A stretch of DNA of 64,000 bases, taken from the NCBI RefSeq assembly GCF_039975415.1, contig NZ_JBDWHD010000004.1; one strand, 5' to 3'. Under the pieces are notes generated by a model. That model was not told the DNA's origin, made no database searches, and saw only the letters and a program-made list of their open reading frames with translations. A program made the position numbers and the translations under genes. Position 1 is the stretch's first letter; every line of letters begins with the position of its first letter. Below, piece by piece: positions 33,373-42,416 of the stretch. The stretch is from Ascidiaceihabitans sp039975415. Its GTDB lineage: Bacteria > Pseudomonadota > Alphaproteobacteria > Rhodobacterales > Rhodobacteraceae.

Positions 33373-34032
33373 TTGATACAAAAATTACTGGCCGAGGCAT
33401 TGGGCACTGCGTTGTTGCTTATCGGCGTCGTGGGCTCTGGAATAATGGGCGCTGCATTGGCAGACGGGAACACTGCAATTGCGCTGTTGGCCAATGCGAT
33501 TGCGACAGGCTGTATGCTGTATGTGATCATCACAGTGCTTGGCCCCATCAGTGGCGCACATTTTAACCCCGCGGTAACACTCGCGTTTTTCTTGCGCGGC
33601 GAAATTAACACTTCCCTTGCAGTAGCATACATCCTAACGCAGATTTTCGGCGGTATTCTGGGGGTTTGGGCCACGCACTTCATGTTTGACCTGAGCATTT
33701 TCCAAACTTCGCAAACGCTTCATCGCACGGGCGCTGCACAATGGGGATCAGAAGCAATTGCCACGTTCGGGCTGTTGTTTGTTATCTTCGGGGGGCTTCG
33801 GTCCAAGCCGGACGCCGTGCCGACTTTGGTTGCGATTTACATCACTGGCGCCTATTGGTTCACGTCGTCCACAAGTTTCGCAAATCCGGCGGTCACAATC
33901 GCACGCGGGTTCAGCGACACATTTGCAGGCATATACCCCGGCCATATCGCAGCATTCATTGTGGTGCAGATTGTGACAGTTTTCGTCGCCCATGCCGCGT
34001 TCAAAACGCTGTTCAGGACGACAAAGATGTAA
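33373..34032 (+). CDS. Aquaporin-family channel, AqpS-like
   Basis: A 219-residue MIP-family channel with six helices and two NPA motifs (residues 65-67 and 171-173). After the second motif the sequence is NPAVTIARGFSDTFAGI, not the NPARS of water-selective AqpZ, so the selectivity arginine is shifted. This pattern is the one I remember from AqpS channels in arsenic operons. No arsR, arsC or arsB is near here, so the solute is uncertain. The start is a TTG; no in-frame ATG fits. Its last 20 bases overlap the convergent regulator gene. Confidence 0.82.
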   Translation: MIQKLLAEALGTALLLIGVVGSGIMGAALADGNTAIALLANAIATGCMLYVIITVLGPISGAHFNPAVTLAFFLRGEINTSLAVAYILTQIFGGILGVWATHFMFDLSIFQTSQTLHRTGAAQWGSEAIATFGLLFVIFGGLRSKPDAVPTLVAIYITGAYWFTSSTSFANPAVTIARGFSDTFAGIYPGHIAAFIVVQIVTVFVAHAAFKTLFRTTKM

Positions 34033-34705
34033 CCCATAAAATTGACGCGTCTTCGTCGCTGACAGAGATAACGTTGTGCCCCATCGACGCATCGTAGTAG
34101 GCGCTGTCGCCACGCCGCATTTCGACGGGTTCGTAAAATTCTGTGTATAGTTTGATGACCCCCGTCAGCACATACAAGAACTCTTCACCGCCATGACGCA
34201 CCCAGCCATCAAACTCATCCATGGATCGGGCGCGAACGCGTGCGCGGTAGGGCAACATCTGCTTTTGCGTCAGCGTGTCACCCAGCAATTCATGTTCGTA
34301 TGTGGTGGTGACCTGTGCACTGCCTTCGCCGCTTTTGGTGACAGCCATACGGCCCCCGACCTGACCCTGCGCAGGAGGCGTAAACAGTTGTGGCACCGAA
34401 ATTTCCAACCCTGTCGCAAGCTTTTTCAAAGCTTCATACGTCGGAGACATTTGGCCGTTTTCAATTTTGGACAGGGTTGAGCGCGCAAGTCCAGCCTGTC
34501 CGGCAGCTTGTTCCAGTGTCCAATCGCGGGCTTTGCGCAATTCGCGCACACGCGCCCCCAAATCCAAAGGTTCGGAGATTTCCGTCGTGCCGCTTTGGCG
34601 GGCGATCTGGATCAATGATTTTGGGTCTTTGCCTATCATAACAGGTGTATAGGTGGCGCGGAGCTGCCTTGCAACGGCTTGGGCTTCGCGGTAGCTGAAA
34701 GACAT
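34013..34705 (-). CDS. XRE-family regulator with C-terminal cupin
   Basis: A transcription regulator of about 230 residues. The helix-turn-helix is at 51-105 (LGARVRELRKARDWTLEQAA, LARSTLSKIENGQMSP), and a cupin sensing domain covers about 130-225 (GGEEFLYVLTGVIKLY, RRGDSAYYDASMGHN). It probably controls the divergent acyl-CoA ligase. The start is uncertain: ATG 34705 overlaps the ligase ATG within CATG and lacks a clear ribosome site, while a shorter form would begin at ATG 34639. Cupin effectors in this class include small acids or amines; the ligand is unknown. Confidence 0.8.
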   Translation of the reverse strand: MSFSYREAQAVARQLRATYTPVMIGKDPKSLIQIARQSGTTEISEPLDLGARVRELRKARDWTLEQAAGQAGLARSTLSKIENGQMSPTYEALKKLATGLEISVPQLFTPPAQGQVGGRMAVTKSGEGSAQVTTTYEHELLGDTLTQKQMLPYRARVRARSMDEFDGWVRHGGEEFLYVLTGVIKLYTEFYEPVEMRRGDSAYYDASMGHNVISVSDEDASILWVTSLSS

Positions 34706-36227
34706 GATGTCAGTATTCGAAAAAGGCACTCTGCCGCCCTGCCCTGCGCCGTTCAATATGGCGGCATACGTGCTTGGGAAGGCAGGCGATCACCCCGACA
34801 AATTGGCCTTGCGTGTTCTGGCGGGTGACGGGACCGCCCATGACTGGACCTACGCACAGCTTGAAGGCGCGGTTTTGGGCACGGCGTCCGGTCTATTGGG
34901 CCTTGGTGCGACCCCCGGTGATAAAATCCTGATGCGTTTGGGCAATACGGTTGATTTTCCACTGGCCTATTTGGGGGCTTTGGCTGCGGGTTTGGTACCT
35001 GTGCCAACCTCCGCTGCATTGACCACGCACGAAATCGCCCCGATTATAAAGGAACTTGACCCGAAGCTTGTAATACGTGCGCCCGACGTCGCGTGTCCCG
35101 ATATTGAAAATTGCGTCGATGTTGACCTGTTGCGCACCTTTCGGGACATGCCCCACGCGCCGTATCATTTGGGCGATCCAAATCGATTAGGATATGTGAT
35201 TTATACCTCCGGCACGTCGGGACGCCCGCGTGCCGTGGCACATGCACACCGTGCAATCTGGGCGCGGCAGATGATGTTTGACGGATGGTACGGGTTGCGG
35301 GGCAATGACCGGGTTTTGCATGCCGGCGCCTTTAACTGGACATACACATTGGGCACAGGCCTGATGGATCCTTGGACAGTCGGGGCCACAGCAATCATTC
35401 CGGCCCCTGAAACGGCTGCGTCTGACTTGCCGATGCTTCTGGAACGCCACGAGGCTACGATTTTTGCAGCCGCGCCAGGTGTTTACCGGCAATTTTTGAA
35501 GTCAGATGTTAGAATTGACTTACCCACGTTGCGGCATGGTTTGAGTGCCGGGGAAAAGCTGCCCAACCGTGTGCGTCAACGCTGGGTCGACAGCACTGGC
35601 TGTGATATTTACGAAGCTTACGGCATGTCGGAGTGTTCAACGTTCTTGTCTGCATGTCCGACTGCCCCGGCTACAAATGATAGTTTAGGGCGTCCGCAAC
35701 CGGGTCGCCGCGTGGCCATACTGGATGCTGACGGCCCCGTTCCATTGGGTGTGGAAGGCACCATAGCTGTGCATAAAAGTGACCCCGGCTTGATGCTGGG
35801 GTATCTGGGCGATCCCGATGAAACAGCGTCCAAAATGCAAGGGGACTGGTTTTTGACAGGAGATCAGGGATTGATGCACGCCGATGATCAAATCACCTAT
35901 CTGGGCCGCCGCGATGACATGATGAACGCTGGTGGCTACCGTGTGTCCCCTTTGGAAGTCGAACACGTGTTGACGCAGGTAGAGGGCGTGCAATCCGTGG
36001 GATGTGTCGCGGTTGAGGTGAAACAAGACACGTTTGTAATCGCCGCCTACTACACGGCGGCATCACCCTTGGATCCGGACGTAATAAAAGACCACGCGGC
36101 GCACAGTCTGGCCCGCTACAAACAGCCGCGCATTTACATCCAGATTGATGTGTTGCCCACTGGGGCGAACAACAAAATCAAACGCAATGCCCTGCGCGAT
36201 CTGTTTGCACAACAAACTGTTACATAG
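34704..36227 (+). CDS. AMP-dependent acyl/aryl-CoA ligase (benzoate-CoA ligase-like)
   Basis: A 507-residue ANL ligase. It has the P-loop-like YTSGTSGRPRAVAHAHR near residue 170, YEAYGMSE near 310, FLTGDQG near 385 and the C-terminal lysine in NNKIKRNALR. The compact length and N-terminal FNMAAYVLGKA resemble benzoate- and aminobenzoate-CoA ligases more than long-chain fatty acid ligases; the substrate is not settled. It is divergent from the XRE-cupin regulator with overlapping starts, so that protein is the likely regulator. ATG 34704 and 34707 are both possible. Confidence 0.8.
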   Translation: MMSVFEKGTLPPCPAPFNMAAYVLGKAGDHPDKLALRVLAGDGTAHDWTYAQLEGAVLGTASGLLGLGATPGDKILMRLGNTVDFPLAYLGALAAGLVPVPTSAALTTHEIAPIIKELDPKLVIRAPDVACPDIENCVDVDLLRTFRDMPHAPYHLGDPNRLGYVIYTSGTSGRPRAVAHAHRAIWARQMMFDGWYGLRGNDRVLHAGAFNWTYTLGTGLMDPWTVGATAIIPAPETAASDLPMLLERHEATIFAAAPGVYRQFLKSDVRIDLPTLRHGLSAGEKLPNRVRQRWVDSTGCDIYEAYGMSECSTFLSACPTAPATNDSLGRPQPGRRVAILDADGPVPLGVEGTIAVHKSDPGLMLGYLGDPDETASKMQGDWFLTGDQGLMHADDQITYLGRRDDMMNAGGYRVSPLEVEHVLTQVEGVQSVGCVAVEVKQDTFVIAAYYTAASPLDPDVIKDHAAHSLARYKQPRIYIQIDVLPTGANNKIKRNALRDLFAQQTVT

Positions 36228-36279
36228 GTCAGCCCCCTGCGCTCTGGTCTATTCAGGCGACACCGGATAAAGGTCCAGC

Positions 36280-36921
36280 ATGATAAAACTCGATATTATG
36301 TCCGACCCGATCTGCCCGTGGTGTTTCATTGGCAAGGCCCATCTTGATAAAGCTTTGCAAGCGCACCCCGACCATCCGTTCGAAATCGAATGGCACCCCT
36401 TTCAGCTGAACCCGGACATGCCGATGGATGGCATGGACCGACGTGCGTATCTGGAGGGCAAATTTGGTGGCAAGGAAGGTGCTGTGCGTGCTTATGCGCC
36501 AGTGGTGGAAAATGCGGAAAAGGCCGGTGTGGATATCGACTTTGAAGGTATGAAACGCACCCCCAACACCATAAACGCGCACCGCCTGATCCATTGGGCC
36601 GGGATTGAAGGGCGCCAAACCGCTGCGGTGTCCGCATTGTTCAAAGCATATTTCACAGACACGCGCGACATTGGCGATCTTGAGGTGTTGGCAGACATTG
36701 CTGACAGCATTGAAATGGACGCCTCTGTGGTGACACGCCTGTTGAACACAGACGAAGATATGCAAAGCATTCGCGATCGAGACGCACACAGCCGGAAGAT
36801 GGGCGTGAATTCGGTTCCGACCTTTATTGTGGGTGGACGGCATGCTGTACCGGGCGCACAGCCCCCTGAATTATGGGCGCAAGTGATTGCGGACTTTGCA
36901 CAGCAAGCCGAAAACAGATAA
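36280..36921 (+). CDS. FrnE-like DsbA-family oxidoreductase
   Basis: A 213-residue cytosolic thioredoxin-fold protein with the active site Cys12-Pro-Trp-Cys15, an inserted helical domain, and the cis-Pro motif GVNSVPTFIVGGRHAV near residue 170. This is the FrnE/2-hydroxychromene isomerase-related group, linked to disulfide chemistry or oxidative stress tolerance in family members. No signal peptide. It follows the acyl-CoA ligase after 52 bases on the same strand. Confidence 0.87.
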   Translation: MIKLDIMSDPICPWCFIGKAHLDKALQAHPDHPFEIEWHPFQLNPDMPMDGMDRRAYLEGKFGGKEGAVRAYAPVVENAEKAGVDIDFEGMKRTPNTINAHRLIHWAGIEGRQTAAVSALFKAYFTDTRDIGDLEVLADIADSIEMDASVVTRLLNTDEDMQSIRDRDAHSRKMGVNSVPTFIVGGRHAVPGAQPPELWAQVIADFAQQAENR

Positions 36922-37006
36922 CACCTTGACGCTACGTTAACTGCGTTGTTTGTGCGAAAGGCGCATTTAGGCATTTTCAACCATAAGGTGTTGCGCCATA
37001 GTTTTT

Positions 37007-37032
37007 TGACGCATATTGGCGTCATTGTTTTT
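37007..37032 (+). terminator. Putative terminator / attenuator before the MFS gene
   Basis: TGACGC (37007-37012), ATATTG, GCGTCA (37019-37024), then TTGTTTTT. The hairpin sits 21 bases upstream of the MFS start, so it either ends the FrnE transcript or acts as a leader attenuator. Confidence 0.5.
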
Positions 37033-37045
37033 CGTATAGGTTTCT

Positions 37046-38251
37046 GTGAATACCACTCAAGATCAATCCATTGGGCGTTTCGAATTTGTCATGCTGATGG
37101 CGGCCATGTTCGCCACAACAGCCTTTTCGATCGACGCTATGCTGCCCGGAATGCGCGAAATCGCATCTGAGATCACCCCTGACGCACCGGCACGGGCAGC
37201 CTGGGTTTTGACAGCTTTCGTGGGCGGACTTGGGTTTGGAACATTTTTTGCGGGCCCTTTATCCGATGCTTACGGGCGAAAAACAGCAATTTATGCAGGA
37301 ACTTTTATCTACATTCTGGCCGCAGCTTTCGCATGGCTGACACATTCACTGGAATGGATGCTGGTGGCCCGGTTTGTGCAAGGGATCGGGGCTGCGGGTC
37401 CACGGATTGTGTCATTGGCGATCATTCGCGATCTCTATCAGGGCCGCGAAATGGCCCGGATCGTGTCGTTTGCAACGACGCTTTTCATTCTTGTGCCTGC
37501 GATTGCGCCGGCTATGGGAGCGGGCATTATCGCACTTGCCGGATGGCGCAGTATTTTTGGCGCGTTCATTTTGTTCTCGGTGATCACCGTTTTCTGGCTT
37601 GGGGTACGCTTGAAAGAACCTTTGCCACGCGCAGCACGACGCCCGATCCGCTTGAACCTGTTGTTTTCGGCCATTGGTGAAATGGCCCGCCATGCGGGTG
37701 TGCGGCGCGCGATCATTGTTCAGACTTTGGTGATGGCGATGTTGTTTGCAACGCTGACAATGATCCAACCGATCTATGACGTGGCCTACGGCGCAGCCGA
37801 TACATTTCATTGGTATTTCGGGGGAATTGCGCTGCTATCTGCCAGCGCCAGTTTGCTGAATGCGCGCATCGTGGTGCGGGTCGGCATGCAGGCTGTGGTG
37901 ACATGGACGCTGGGATGTCAGGTGGTGCTGTCGTCGATCTTGCTGGCATTGCTTTGGAATGACAGCAGTTCGCATTTCTATATCTTTTTGGTTTGGCAGT
38001 TGTTCCTGTTTTGCCAAGCGGGTCTGACTGTTGGCAATTTGAACGCCATCGCAATGGAACCTATGGGGCATATTGCAGGCATGGCCGCTTCCGTTGTGGG
38101 GTCTGTTTCGACGGTGGTTGCCGCGATGATCGCGTCGCCCATCGGATTGCTGTTCGATGGCACACCGCGCCCTTTGATGGGATCCATCATCGTATTGGGC
38201 ATTGCCGCCATATTTATCATGCGAGGCATCAACGCTGCGACCAAAGCCTGA
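37046..38251 (+). CDS. MFS multidrug exporter, Bcr/CflA type
   Basis: A 401-residue, 12-helix transporter. FGTFFAGPLSDAYGRKTAIYAG near residues 70-90 is the MFS loop 2-3 motif, and RFVQGIGAAGPRIVSLAIIRDLY near 110-132 is the Bcr/CflA drug-efflux motif. It would export hydrophobic compounds by proton antiport. It starts with GTG at 37046, AGG five bases upstream. Its last four codons, ACC AAA GCC TGA, pair with the identical end of mfd to make a terminator. Confidence 0.87.
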   Translation: MNTTQDQSIGRFEFVMLMAAMFATTAFSIDAMLPGMREIASEITPDAPARAAWVLTAFVGGLGFGTFFAGPLSDAYGRKTAIYAGTFIYILAAAFAWLTHSLEWMLVARFVQGIGAAGPRIVSLAIIRDLYQGREMARIVSFATTLFILVPAIAPAMGAGIIALAGWRSIFGAFILFSVITVFWLGVRLKEPLPRAARRPIRLNLLFSAIGEMARHAGVRRAIIVQTLVMAMLFATLTMIQPIYDVAYGAADTFHWYFGGIALLSASASLLNARIVVRVGMQAVVTWTLGCQVVLSSILLALLWNDSSSHFYIFLVWQLFLFCQAGLTVGNLNAIAMEPMGHIAGMAASVVGSVSTVVAAMIASPIGLLFDGTPRPLMGSIIVLGIAAIFIMRGINAATKA

Positions 38252-38273
38252 AAAAAATCAGGCTTTGGTCTTT
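38241..38273. terminator. Bidirectional terminator built from two coding ends
   Basis: CCAAAGCCTGA (38241-38251), a 6-base A loop and TCAGGCTTTGG (38258-38268), followed by TCTTTTT. The arms are the final codons and stop codons of the MFS gene and of mfd, both ending in Thr-Lys-Ala-stop. The 11-bp stem is perfect. Confidence 0.85.
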
Positions 38274-41200
38274 TTGCGCTTTTTCTCTTCGACGACTTTT
38301 TCGGCCAGGTCGCGGGCTATTGAAAACGCACCTTTGATCTTGTCGGCGTCCTTTGTCCAATCGCGGCGCACGACAATCTTGTTGTCTTTGACCTTCGCCA
38401 AGCCGCGCTGGTTTTCGATGAATTCCACCAAACCTTGTGGAGACGCGAATTTGTCGTTGTGAAACTGCAAAGTTGCCCCTTTTGGTCCGCCATCCAGCTT
38501 CGCGATTCCGGCCTTTTTGCACATGGCTTTGATGCGCACGATCAGCATCAGCGTGTTGACCTCGCGGGGCAGCGGGCCAAAACGGTCAATCAATTCCGCC
38601 GCAAAACCTTCCAGTTCAACCTTTGTACTGAGCGACGACAAGCGCCGGTAAAGGCCCAGACGCACGTCTAGATCCTGCACATAGTCTTCGGGGATCAGAA
38701 CAGGCACGCCCAGATTGATTTGCGGCGCCCATTGATCGTCTGTCTCGGAAAGACCTTCCATCTGGCCGGTCCGTATCTTGGCAATCGCCTCTTCCAGCAT
38801 GTTCTGGTACAGCTCAAAGCCCACATCACGCATCTGGCCGGATTGTTCTTCGCCCAGCAGGTTGCCTGCGCCGCGAATGTCCAAATCCTGTGACGCCAGC
38901 GTAAAGCCGGCCCCAAGCGTGTCCAAGGACGACAGCACCCGCAGTCGTTTCTCGGCTGTGGTTGTCAACTTGGCGCGTGGTTTTGTCGTCAGGTAGGCAT
39001 AGGCGCGGGTCTTGGAGCGCCCCACCCGCCCGCGTATCTGGTACAGCTGTGCCAAACCAAACATGTCCGCGCGGTGCACGATCATGGTGTTGGCCGTTGG
39101 GATGTCCAAACCGGATTCGACAATTGTGGTGGCCAACAGCACGTCATATTTTCCATCGTAAAACGCATTCATGCGATCGTCCAATTCGCCAGCCGCCATC
39201 TGGCCATGGGCCACGATATAGGTCAGTTCCGGCATCTGGTCTTTCAGAAACTCTTCGATCTCGCGCAGGTCCGAAATGCGGGGCACCACATAAAAAGACT
39301 GCCCGCCGCGATAGTGTTCACGCAACAGCGCCTCGCGGATCGTGACGCGGTCAAATTCGCTGACATAGGTGCGGATGGCCAAGCGGTCGACGGGCGGTGT
39401 TCCGATAATCGACAGATCACGTACACCCGTGAGCGATAATTGCAGCGTGCGCGGAATTGGCGTCGCTGTCAGTGTCAGGACGTGAATATCGGTCCGCATC
39501 TGCTTAAGACGCTCTTTGTGGGTGACGCCAAATTTCTGTTCTTCATCGATCACCAACAACCCGAGATTTTTGAACCGAACGGTTTTTGCCAACAGCGCGT
39601 GTGTGCCAACCACAATATCCACGGTGCCACGGGCCAGCCCGTCACGGGTGGCGTTTGCGTCTTTTGCGCTGACAAAGCGGGACAGTTGGCGCACTTCGAT
39701 GGGAAAGCCGCGGAAGCGTTCGGCAAAGGATTTGTAGTGCTGGCGTGCCAACAGCGTCGTGGGCGCAATGATTGCCACCTGAGTGCCCGCCATTGCCGCC
39801 ACAAAGGCCGCGCGCATGGCAACTTCGGTTTTGCCAAATCCAACATCGCCACAGATCAGCCGGTCCATGGGGGATCCACCGGTCAAATCGTCTATGACGT
39901 CGCCGATGGCCGTCAACTGGTCGTCGGTTTCGGTGTAGGGGAAGCGCGCTGAAAACGCGTCCCACATCCCCGGGGGCGGCTCTAACACAGGGGCTTTGCG
40001 CAAGGCGCGTTCGGCGGCTACGCGGATCAGCTTGTCGGCCATCTCGCGGATGCGTTCTTTTAGCTTGGCCTTCTTGGCTTGCCATGCCCCGCCACCCAAG
40101 CGGTCCAACAGCCCTTCGTCATGACCGTATTTTGACAACAATTCGATGTTTTCGACCGGCATATACAGCTTTGAGTTCTCTGCATATTCCAGCAACAGAC
40201 ATTCATGGGCCGCACCTGCAGCGGTGACAACTTCCATGCCCATATAGCGGCCAATGCCGTGGTCCACATGCACGATCAGATCACCGGGCGACAAAGACTG
40301 GGTTTCGGTCAGGAAGTTTTCAGCACGTCGTTTCTTGCGGGTTTGACGGATCAAACGATCGCCCAGAACGTCCTGTTCGGAAATGACTGTCAGATCCGGT
40401 GTTTCGAAACCATGTTCCAGCGCCCAAACCACCAGATGCAGGCCGCGCTTTCCGATGCGGGAGGCATTCGGGACCGGTATCGCTTCGGCAACGCCTTCGT
40501 CTTCGATCAATCCTGCCAGACGTTCACGCGCCCCTTCCGAATAGCTTGCGATCACGACGGGGCCTTGGCCCATTTTTGCTTTAATGTGATCCGCTAAGGC
40601 ACCAAAAAGGCTTATACTTTCCTGCTGACGTTCGGGGGCGAAATTGCGCCCGATGCGTCCGCCTGCGTCAGTGACACCCGGCCCTGTGGCTTGCTGCAAC
40701 ACCGAATATTGCACCACGCGGCGGTCAACCAACGCGCTCTCCCACGCCAGATCGTTCAGATACAGACCTTCGGGTTTGGCAGGTTTATAGACGCTGTCAT
40801 TTTTGGACCGATGGTCCATCGCCAGTTTGCGCGTTTCATACTGGTCTTCGATACCGTCCCAACGGGCCAGCCGTGCACCTGTCAGCTGATCGTCCAGCGT
40901 GATTGTGGCATTGGGCAAATAATCGAACAGGGTTTCAAGTTCATCATGAAAAAATGGCAGCCAATGTTCCGCACCTTGATGCTTGCGGCCTGCCGAAATC
41001 GCCTCATACAGCGGATCATCGGTGCCTGCGGCCCCGAATTCCAAACGGTAGCTTTGGCGAAAGCGCGTCACGGCGGCTTCGTCCAAAATCACCTCTGAGA
41101 CGGGCGCAAGTTCAATAACGTCCAGCTTTTCGGTTGTGCGTTGTGTGGCAGGATCAAAGCGTCGCGCACCATCTAGAACATCGCCAAACAGATCTAGACG

Positions 41201-41731
41201 GATTGGTCCCAGATCACCGGGGGGGTAAATGTCGATGATGCCGCCGCGAATGGCGTAATCGCCGGGTTCCATCACCGTGGGACTTTGCACAAACCCCATC
41301 CGCACCAGAAAGCGGCGCAGGGCCTTTTCGTCGACACGGTCGCCGACGCGTGCGGAAAATGCAGCTTCACGCAGCAAGTTGCGTGCGGGCACCCGCTGGG
41401 TCGCGGCATTTAACGTGGTCAACAGCACAAAGCGTTCCGGCATGCCATGCGCCAACCCCGCCAGGGTGGCCATACGCTGTGCGCAAATGTCGGCGTTGGG
41501 GGACACGCGATCATAAGGCAGGCAATCCCATCCCGGAAACACCACGACCGGAACATCCGGTGCAAAGAACCGCAGCGCGTCCTGCATCGCCACCAATCGC
41601 TTGTCATCACGGGCGACATGGGCCACGGCGGCCCCTTTGGCCAGCTCCGACAGGATCAGCTGGGCATCGAACCCTTCAGGGGCACCGCTGACGGTGACAT
41701 GCGACGTGGCGATATGGGGTGTTTTAGGCAT
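38258..41731 (-). CDS. mfd: Transcription-repair coupling factor
   Basis: Removes RNA polymerase stalled at DNA damage and recruits UvrA. The 1157-residue product has the UvrB-like N-terminal domains, the RNA polymerase interaction domain (GDLIVHVDHGIGRYMGME near 490), then an SF2 translocase with Walker A GDVGFGKTE near 630, DEEQ near 728, TATPIPRTLQ and QIRGRVGRS, and the C-terminal UvrA-inhibiting domain. The Lys-rich tail ends KKRKKTKA. It is convergent with the MFS gene and shares a terminator with it. Confidence 0.97.
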   Translation of the reverse strand: MPKTPHIATSHVTVSGAPEGFDAQLILSELAKGAAVAHVARDDKRLVAMQDALRFFAPDVPVVVFPGWDCLPYDRVSPNADICAQRMATLAGLAHGMPERFVLLTTLNAATQRVPARNLLREAAFSARVGDRVDEKALRRFLVRMGFVQSPTVMEPGDYAIRGGIIDIYPPGDLGPIRLDLFGDVLDGARRFDPATQRTTEKLDVIELAPVSEVILDEAAVTRFRQSYRLEFGAAGTDDPLYEAISAGRKHQGAEHWLPFFHDELETLFDYLPNATITLDDQLTGARLARWDGIEDQYETRKLAMDHRSKNDSVYKPAKPEGLYLNDLAWESALVDRRVVQYSVLQQATGPGVTDAGGRIGRNFAPERQQESISLFGALADHIKAKMGQGPVVIASYSEGARERLAGLIEDEGVAEAIPVPNASRIGKRGLHLVVWALEHGFETPDLTVISEQDVLGDRLIRQTRKKRRAENFLTETQSLSPGDLIVHVDHGIGRYMGMEVVTAAGAAHECLLLEYAENSKLYMPVENIELLSKYGHDEGLLDRLGGGAWQAKKAKLKERIREMADKLIRVAAERALRKAPVLEPPPGMWDAFSARFPYTETDDQLTAIGDVIDDLTGGSPMDRLICGDVGFGKTEVAMRAAFVAAMAGTQVAIIAPTTLLARQHYKSFAERFRGFPIEVRQLSRFVSAKDANATRDGLARGTVDIVVGTHALLAKTVRFKNLGLLVIDEEQKFGVTHKERLKQMRTDIHVLTLTATPIPRTLQLSLTGVRDLSIIGTPPVDRLAIRTYVSEFDRVTIREALLREHYRGGQSFYVVPRISDLREIEEFLKDQMPELTYIVAHGQMAAGELDDRMNAFYDGKYDVLLATTIVESGLDIPTANTMIVHRADMFGLAQLYQIRGRVGRSKTRAYAYLTTKPRAKLTTTAEKRLRVLSSLDTLGAGFTLASQDLDIRGAGNLLGEEQSGQMRDVGFELYQNMLEEAIAKIRTGQMEGLSETDDQWAPQINLGVPVLIPEDYVQDLDVRLGLYRRLSSLSTKVELEGFAAELIDRFGPLPREVNTLMLIVRIKAMCKKAGIAKLDGGPKGATLQFHNDKFASPQGLVEFIENQRGLAKVKDNKIVVRRDWTKDADKIKGAFSIARDLAEKVVEEKKRKKTKA

Positions 41732-41775
41732 CAGACCGCTTCAATTGTGTCTGGACGGGATGAAGTCAAGAACGA

Positions 41776-42303
41776 TCACTGCAGGAAAATGATGTCACGC
41801 AGGTTTTGATACATCCCCCAGAGCGATGTGGCGAAAATGGCGATCATACCGATAATTTGGGTGTAGGTACGCTGACGCGACAGGCGCTTGCGCAATGCTT
41901 CGCCTTTGGGCTGTGTGTCCACGATCAGCCGCGCCGTCGAGATATTCAAAAGCCCGACCAGTGACATGGGAAAGCCAAGTAAAAACAACGCCTGCGCCAG
42001 TTGCACATCATAAAACAGCCCCATGGTGAACAGACCCGTCAGAATAAAGCACCCCAGCCCCAACAACCAAAGACCAGACACTTGGGCAATATACAGCAAC
42101 CGGTTGCAGTTGATGCGCACAAGATCTTCCAGATCGACTTCTGCCTGACCTGCGCTGCGCCGTGCGCGCACAATCATATCGTTGGGCACGCCCAGCACCC
42201 AATGGCTGGCGGTGGACCACATCACAGCAAGCGCAATCCAGAACCACAGGTTCGAGAAAGACCGCATGTCGATGATTTCCAGAAGTGTTTCGCTTAGATC
42301 CAA
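41776..42303 (-). CDS. Conserved four-helix membrane protein of Rhodobacterales
   Basis: A 175-residue protein with about four membrane helices: around residues 17-36, 75-95, 98-120 and 148-166. The stretch MRSFSNLWFWIALAVMWSTA then HWVLGVPNDM is shared, from memory, with roseobacter proteins labelled component of SufBCD complex, a label with no support in this sequence. It lies just upstream of mfd on the same strand (44 bases). The start at TTG 42303 keeps the conserved N-terminus; ATG 42267 is the alternative. Function unknown. Confidence 0.68.
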   Translation of the reverse strand: MDLSETLLEIIDMRSFSNLWFWIALAVMWSTASHWVLGVPNDMIVRARRSAGQAEVDLEDLVRINCNRLLYIAQVSGLWLLGLGCFILTGLFTMGLFYDVQLAQALFLLGFPMSLVGLLNISTARLIVDTQPKGEALRKRLSRQRTYTQIIGMIAIFATSLWGMYQNLRDIIFLQ

Positions 42304-42416
42304 GAGACGCGCCTATATGCTTTTTGTCCTCATAACGGGCGAACAGGGAAATTCCTAGCCTTGCGAGGCGCAAAAATCCATGGCAGCAAGGAAGTGTCAA
42401 CAAAAGGTTACACAGC

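Noticed and set aside
41776..42303. Component of the SufBCD iron-sulfur assembly complex
   Set aside because: The name circulates for similar proteins, but the sequence is a small membrane protein without Suf similarity and no suf genes are near.
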